Assembly: GCA_029879825.1 (NCBI GenBank)
Contig: JAOUPL010000005.1
Location: 1 to 25,968 of the forward strand
Direction: 5' to 3'
From: Candidatus Bathyarchaeota archaeon
GTDB lineage: Archaea; Thermoproteota; Bathyarchaeia; Bathyarchaeales; Bathyarchaeaceae
DNA length: 25,968 nucleotides
Below the pieces are notes generated by a model. The model made no database searches. It was not told the origin of the DNA and saw only the letters and a list, made by a program, of their open reading frames with translations. Made by a program: the position numbers and the translations under genes. Below, piece by piece: positions 23,026 through 25,968 of the stretch. Within the stretch, counting starts at the first letter, position 1. Each line of letters starts with the position of its first letter.

Positions 23026-23891
23026 TAGTAGACACCTGATTCCGAAAGTTTGTTCAAAGCAGTCTGTTTCATCACTTTGACTGGGGCCGGATGATTGGTC
23101 CAAATTTTAAAGGAGGCGGCACCTTGATAGGCAAGCATTTCAATCCCAGGTACGACTTTGGCTCCCACAGCCTTCGCGTCTTTTGCAAGCTTGGTTTCTA
23201 AGGGGTTGTAAATTATGTCCATCACGCATAAATCAGGTTTCAGCAAGCTTGGGGAAACTAGACTTTGGTTAACGTCTGGATGCATGCCGACGGAGGTTGC
23301 GTTAACCAGTATATCCGCGTCTCTCAGCTCTTTTTTCATGATTTCGATTGAAAACGCGTTGCCGTTTATTTTCTTGTTAGATTCTTTACGTAAAGCTTCT
23401 GCCAACTTTTTTGCTTTTTGAGGAGTTCTGTTAAGGATTACGAGTTCTTCTGCCTCTTGTGCTGCATGGAAGGCTATTGCTTTTCCAGCGCCGCCGGCTC
23501 CGAGTAGAAGTAGTTTCTTTCCTTTTGGAGTTATGCCGTTTTCTTTTAGAGCTTTCAATGCGCCAATGCCGTCGGTGTTATAACCTATGAGTCTTCCTTC
23601 TTTATTTAGAATGGTGTTCACTGCACCGATGGACCTAGCTGTTGAGTCTATTTCGTCTAAATATTTCATAGCAGCATTCTTGTGGGGCATGGTTACGTTT
23701 AATCCATGAAGGTTCAGACTTCTTGCGCCGATGATGGCTTCTCCTAACTCTTCTCTTCTAACTCTGAAAGCTACGTAGACGAAGTCAAGGTTTAACTCTT
23801 CAAAGGCGGCGTTGTGCATTACCGGACTTAACGAATGTTCTACTGGGTCCCCAATGATGCCGCACACTCTCGTTTTCCCAGAAATCTTCAT
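23022..23891 (-). CDS. aroE: Shikimate dehydrogenase
   Basis: 289 residues, ATG one base after the aroD stop. SLSP near 20-23 and NVTMPHK with the catalytic Lys71, then VNTI and NTDGIG with Asp107 for the substrate side; LLLGAGGAGKAIAFHA is the NADP-binding loop, followed by LNRTPQKAKKLA, where Arg after Asn favours NADP. It reduces 3-dehydroshikimate. Position agrees with the pathway order. Confidence 0.96.
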   Translation of the reverse strand: MKISGKTRVCGIIGDPVEHSLSPVMHNAAFEELNLDFVYVAFRVRREELGEAIIGARSLNLHGLNVTMPHKNAAMKYLDEIDSTARSIGAVNTILNKEGRLIGYNTDGIGALKALKENGITPKGKKLLLLGAGGAGKAIAFHAAQEAEELVILNRTPQKAKKLAEALRKESNKKINGNAFSIEIMKKELRDADILVNATSVGMHPDVNQSLVSPSLLKPDLCVMDIIYNPLETKLAKDAKAVGAKVVPGIEMLAYQGAASFKIWTNHPAPVKVMKQTALNKLSESGVYY

Positions 23892-23892
23892 T

Positions 23893-24576
23893 TTACTTTA
23901 GCCCCAAAGCCTCGTATGCGCTTCTCATTTCTTGGATAGTGAGTTGTCCCCGCGCTGTTTTTCTCCCACTTTCAAGAGAAGCTATGGTGAAAAAAGCACC
24001 AAAAACAGGGGACAGAAGCCTAGAGGGTTTGCCAAGTTCCCCCATGGCAAAGCAAACTATCCTGGCATTTTTAGAAGCCTTGGACATGAAGTTTAACACG
24101 GTTAAGTTGTCCTCGACGAATCTGGCCGTGGTTACAATTTTGCAGACATCCGCCCCGCTCGCAATTTCTTTTTTAAGAATCTTATTTAGTCGCAATAAGC
24201 TCGGAGTTTCGTTGAAGTCATGGAACGATACTATCGGCTTTGCGTCCATCTCACGCAAATTGCTAGTGATATCCTTCAGTTTAGGGGTGGAAATTTCTAT
24301 GTCCACGTATTCAAAGCCGTTTCTCGCGGCGTTCAGCAAGATTTTTTTGCGTTCAGTTTCGCTTCCCAAAAATTTGCCTTTACATTTTGTTGATTTGTTT
24401 GTGGCTATTAGGGGTGTGTTGCTGCAGTGTGTGATGTCAGCTAGTTGGTTGTGTTTTTTGAGGTAGTCTAATCTAACTTCAATAAAATCTGCGTGTTGGT
24501 TCTCAGCTTTTTTGATTAGGTCTAAAGCCTCGGTAACTGTTTGAGGGGGAACCGAGACGCATATTTTTATGGTCAA
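23893..24576 (-). CDS. aroD: 3-dehydroquinate dehydratase, type I
   Basis: 227 residues from a TTG in a TTGA overlap with the DHQ synthase stop (24573-24576). FIEVRLDYL near 31-39, His119 (SFHDFNETP) and Schiff-base Lys146 (CKIVTTARF) are the type I active site; the ending SGRKTARGQLT contributes the substrate loop. It makes 3-dehydroshikimate. Length is typical for archaeal AroD. Confidence 0.95.
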   Translation of the reverse strand: MTIKICVSVPPQTVTEALDLIKKAENQHADFIEVRLDYLKKHNQLADITHCSNTPLIATNKSTKCKGKFLGSETERKKILLNAARNGFEYVDIEISTPKLKDITSNLREMDAKPIVSFHDFNETPSLLRLNKILKKEIASGADVCKIVTTARFVEDNLTVLNFMSKASKNARIVCFAMGELGKPSRLLSPVFGAFFTIASLESGRKTARGQLTIQEMRSAYEALGLK

Positions 24577-25643
24577 CGTTCTATCACTGTTTCTTCTTTT
24601 ACCAAAGTTCCGAAGTGTCTGCCGCCCTCTACTACATGTGCCAAAACTTTGTCGCCTTTTTCTAGTTCCGTAGCCGATTTAGAGCCTTCCGGGGTTACGA
24701 GTCTTATGGTTTCGGCGTTTTGAACAATGGTCTGTATCCTTTTTCCCTCGTATTCTGCTTCAACGAGAATCATGGGTCTCCATTCGATTTTCACTCGCGC
24801 CACATTCGTTGACCTAGTTTTTCCTTCCCTATCAACTATGAGGACTTCATCCCCTGCCTTAGGTTCTGACAGATATCTTGTTCGAGTGGGTGAAGAAAGC
24901 ACGTACAATGATATGGGTCCTGCGTTGACCCTGAAGGGACGCGATTCCACATACGGGTTCTCGTAAACCTCTGCTTGAACAAGGAACAAACCAGACGATT
25001 GGCATCCCACGAGAATTCCTTCGCCAGCTTTCATGAATTCGCATGTGTCAACACAGACTCTAGCTCCAGTTCCAATTTCCTTCAGTTCAACAACTTTGGC
25101 AGCCACCAAGTCAACTTTTGGAGCTTTTTTCTTGGCAAACACCGCCGTTTCCATAAGTTCATCAGGGTTAGAGGTTTTCAAAACCACTCCATCGGCTCCC
25201 AATTCCAGAGTTTCTAAGGCCAGTTTTGCTTCTTTGGCGCTGGACACTTCTGCGAGCAGTTTACTTTTTCCTCGCGTCTTAGCGATGATGTTCTCTAAGG
25301 GTATGACTTTCCAGTCTGGGCATTTGATGACTATGTAGTCGGATGAAAGTTCTGCTGCTTTGATAGCGGTTTCTTCGTCTCCCCTTCCTCGTATAGTCCC
25401 TTTCACGGCGACGGTTTTGCCCATTCTTTTTAATTCATTTACCTTACCTTCGTCGAAAATTGAAAGTACATTGATGTCAGATTCGCCTGAACTAGCCGCT
25501 GTTTTGACTCCAGTCTTCTTGGCGTTTTCTACATCTTTTGCGCCAACTAATATAACATCACAAACCTGAGACGCTGATTTCAGTAGGCTACTTTTCAGGT
25601 CAGTGGAAAGTGATTCGTCTATTTCAATCCAAAGTTCTTTCAC
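24573..25643 (-). CDS. aroB': 3-dehydroquinate synthase II (archaeal)
   Basis: 356 residues, GTG in a GTGA overlap with the upstream ADH synthase stop (25640-25643). MKELWIEIDE start, a middle part with LGADGVVLKTSNPDE, and a C-terminal part with VNAGPISLYVLSSPTRTRYL and VEGGRHFGTLVKEETVIER, all typical of the MJ1249-type enzyme. It oxidatively deaminates and cyclises 2-amino-3,7-dideoxy-heptulosonate to 3-dehydroquinate, in place of the bacterial DAHP route. No bacterial-type AroB is in the window. Confidence 0.95.
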   Translation of the reverse strand: MKELWIEIDESLSTDLKSSLLKSASQVCDVILVGAKDVENAKKTGVKTAASSGESDINVLSIFDEGKVNELKRMGKTVAVKGTIRGRGDEETAIKAAELSSDYIVIKCPDWKVIPLENIIAKTRGKSKLLAEVSSAKEAKLALETLELGADGVVLKTSNPDELMETAVFAKKKAPKVDLVAAKVVELKEIGTGARVCVDTCEFMKAGEGILVGCQSSGLFLVQAEVYENPYVESRPFRVNAGPISLYVLSSPTRTRYLSEPKAGDEVLIVDREGKTRSTNVARVKIEWRPMILVEAEYEGKRIQTIVQNAETIRLVTPEGSKSATELEKGDKVLAHVVEGGRHFGTLVKEETVIER

Positions 25644-25968
25644 TTCAACTCACCGAGAATCCTTAAAGCTTCGTCGACTGAGGCACCTTGGTGCACAATT
25701 GCTGAGAGAGCTTTAACAATCTTAGTTGGATTTTCGTGTTGGAACACATTTCTGCCTATAGAGAATCCGGCGCCCCCAGCTTTTATGGAGTCATGTACCA
25801 TCTGCAAAACTTCTCGAGCGGTTTCTACTTTGGGGCCACCCGCTATGATGACTGGAACATAGCAGCTGCGGACAACTTCTTTGAAGGTCTCAACGTCACC
25901 CGTATAATTTGTCTTAATTATGTCGGCTCCTAGCTCTGCACCTAACCGGGCAGCGTGGGCAACTACGT
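25640..25968 (-). CDS. aroA': 2-amino-3,7-dideoxy-D-threo-hept-6-ulosonate synthase, C-terminal part
   Basis: The window end cuts the gene; 108 residues and the stop remain, with the frame open to the edge. Visible: GAELGADIIKTNYTG, with the Schiff-base lysine region of class I aldolases, VPVIIAGGPK, and GGAGFSIGRNVFQH with the phosphate-binding GR. This is the MJ0400-type aldolase that joins aspartate semialdehyde to a deoxyhexulose phosphate as the first step of the archaeal shikimate route. A fructose-bisphosphate aldolase of the same family is possible, but the coupling to DHQ synthase II argues for this role. Confidence 0.92.
   Translation of the reverse strand, partial: VVAHAARLGAELGADIIKTNYTGDVETFKEVVRSCYVPVIIAGGPKVETAREVLQMVHDSIKAGGAGFSIGRNVFQHENPTKIVKALSAIVHQGASVDEALRILGELK

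Noticed and set aside
23026..23103. Longer N-terminus for shikimate kinase
   Set aside because: It lies inside aroE and does not resemble the family; the TTG at 23025, with a ribosome site and a TTGA overlap, gives the normal start.
1..25968. Mobile elements, CRISPR arrays, defence genes or toxin-antitoxin pairs
   Set aside because: No transposase or integrase, no direct-repeat array, and no defence-type domains were seen; nearly all genes are biosynthetic and closely packed.

Overview
The window is from an archaeon, most likely of the TACK group and possibly Bathyarchaeia-like; the rank is an inference from gene content and style. Archaeal marks are a KaiC/RecA-like ATPase, the archaeal shikimate route (ADH synthase, DHQ synthase II, GHMP-type shikimate kinase), LysW carrier-protein amino acid synthesis, Lrp regulators, TATA-box promoters and many GTG/TTG starts. 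No tRNA, rRNA, insertion sequence, CRISPR array or integrase was seen. Almost the whole window is amino acid biosynthesis.

Layout. 1-693 (-) is a cut-off KaiC-like ATPase. 872-3233 (+) holds a secreted, membrane-anchored transglutaminase-like protein, a B3/B4 (tRNA-editing-like) domain protein and an unknown basic small protein. 3250-7216 (-) is a four-gene operon for a 2-isopropylmalate/homocitrate synthase, the large and small subunits of a (homo)aconitase-type dehydratase and an isopropylmalate/homoisocitrate dehydrogenase. 7619-8029 (-) is an Lrp/AsnC regulator, divergent from 8356-14335 (+), a LysW cluster: two LysW carriers, an unusual LysX-like ATP-grasp ligase with a large insertion, LysY, LysZ, LysJ and LysK. 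Two stand-alone Lrp ligand-binding (RAM) domain proteins follow (14543-15061, +). 15158-16411 (-) is glutamate dehydrogenase, divergent from pheA (16661-17494, +). 17484-25968 (-) is a long aromatic operon read from the right edge: ADH synthase (cut off), DHQ synthase II, aroD, aroE, shikimate kinase, aroA, aroC, chorismate mutase, an aminotransferase and prephenate dehydrogenase, with overlapping or nearly touching junctions.

How it fits together. The left operon plus the LysW cluster could encode the whole alpha-aminoadipate lysine route, from 2-oxoglutarate and acetyl-CoA to lysine. The same enzymes may also serve leucine (left operon) and arginine/ornithine (LysW cluster); the sequence alone does not settle this. 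Glutamate dehydrogenase would supply glutamate, the amino donor and also the arginine precursor. The aromatic operon and pheA together give the route to phenylalanine and tyrosine. The upstream regions of lrp and gdh share two 12-base words, suggesting common control.

Most worth a second look: two distinct LysW carriers with separate promoters beside one ligase; the roughly 75-residue insertion in that ligase; the shared lrp/gdh motifs; and a promoter, palindrome and strong ribosome site in front of a small leader ORF upstream of the homocitrate/isopropylmalate synthase gene.
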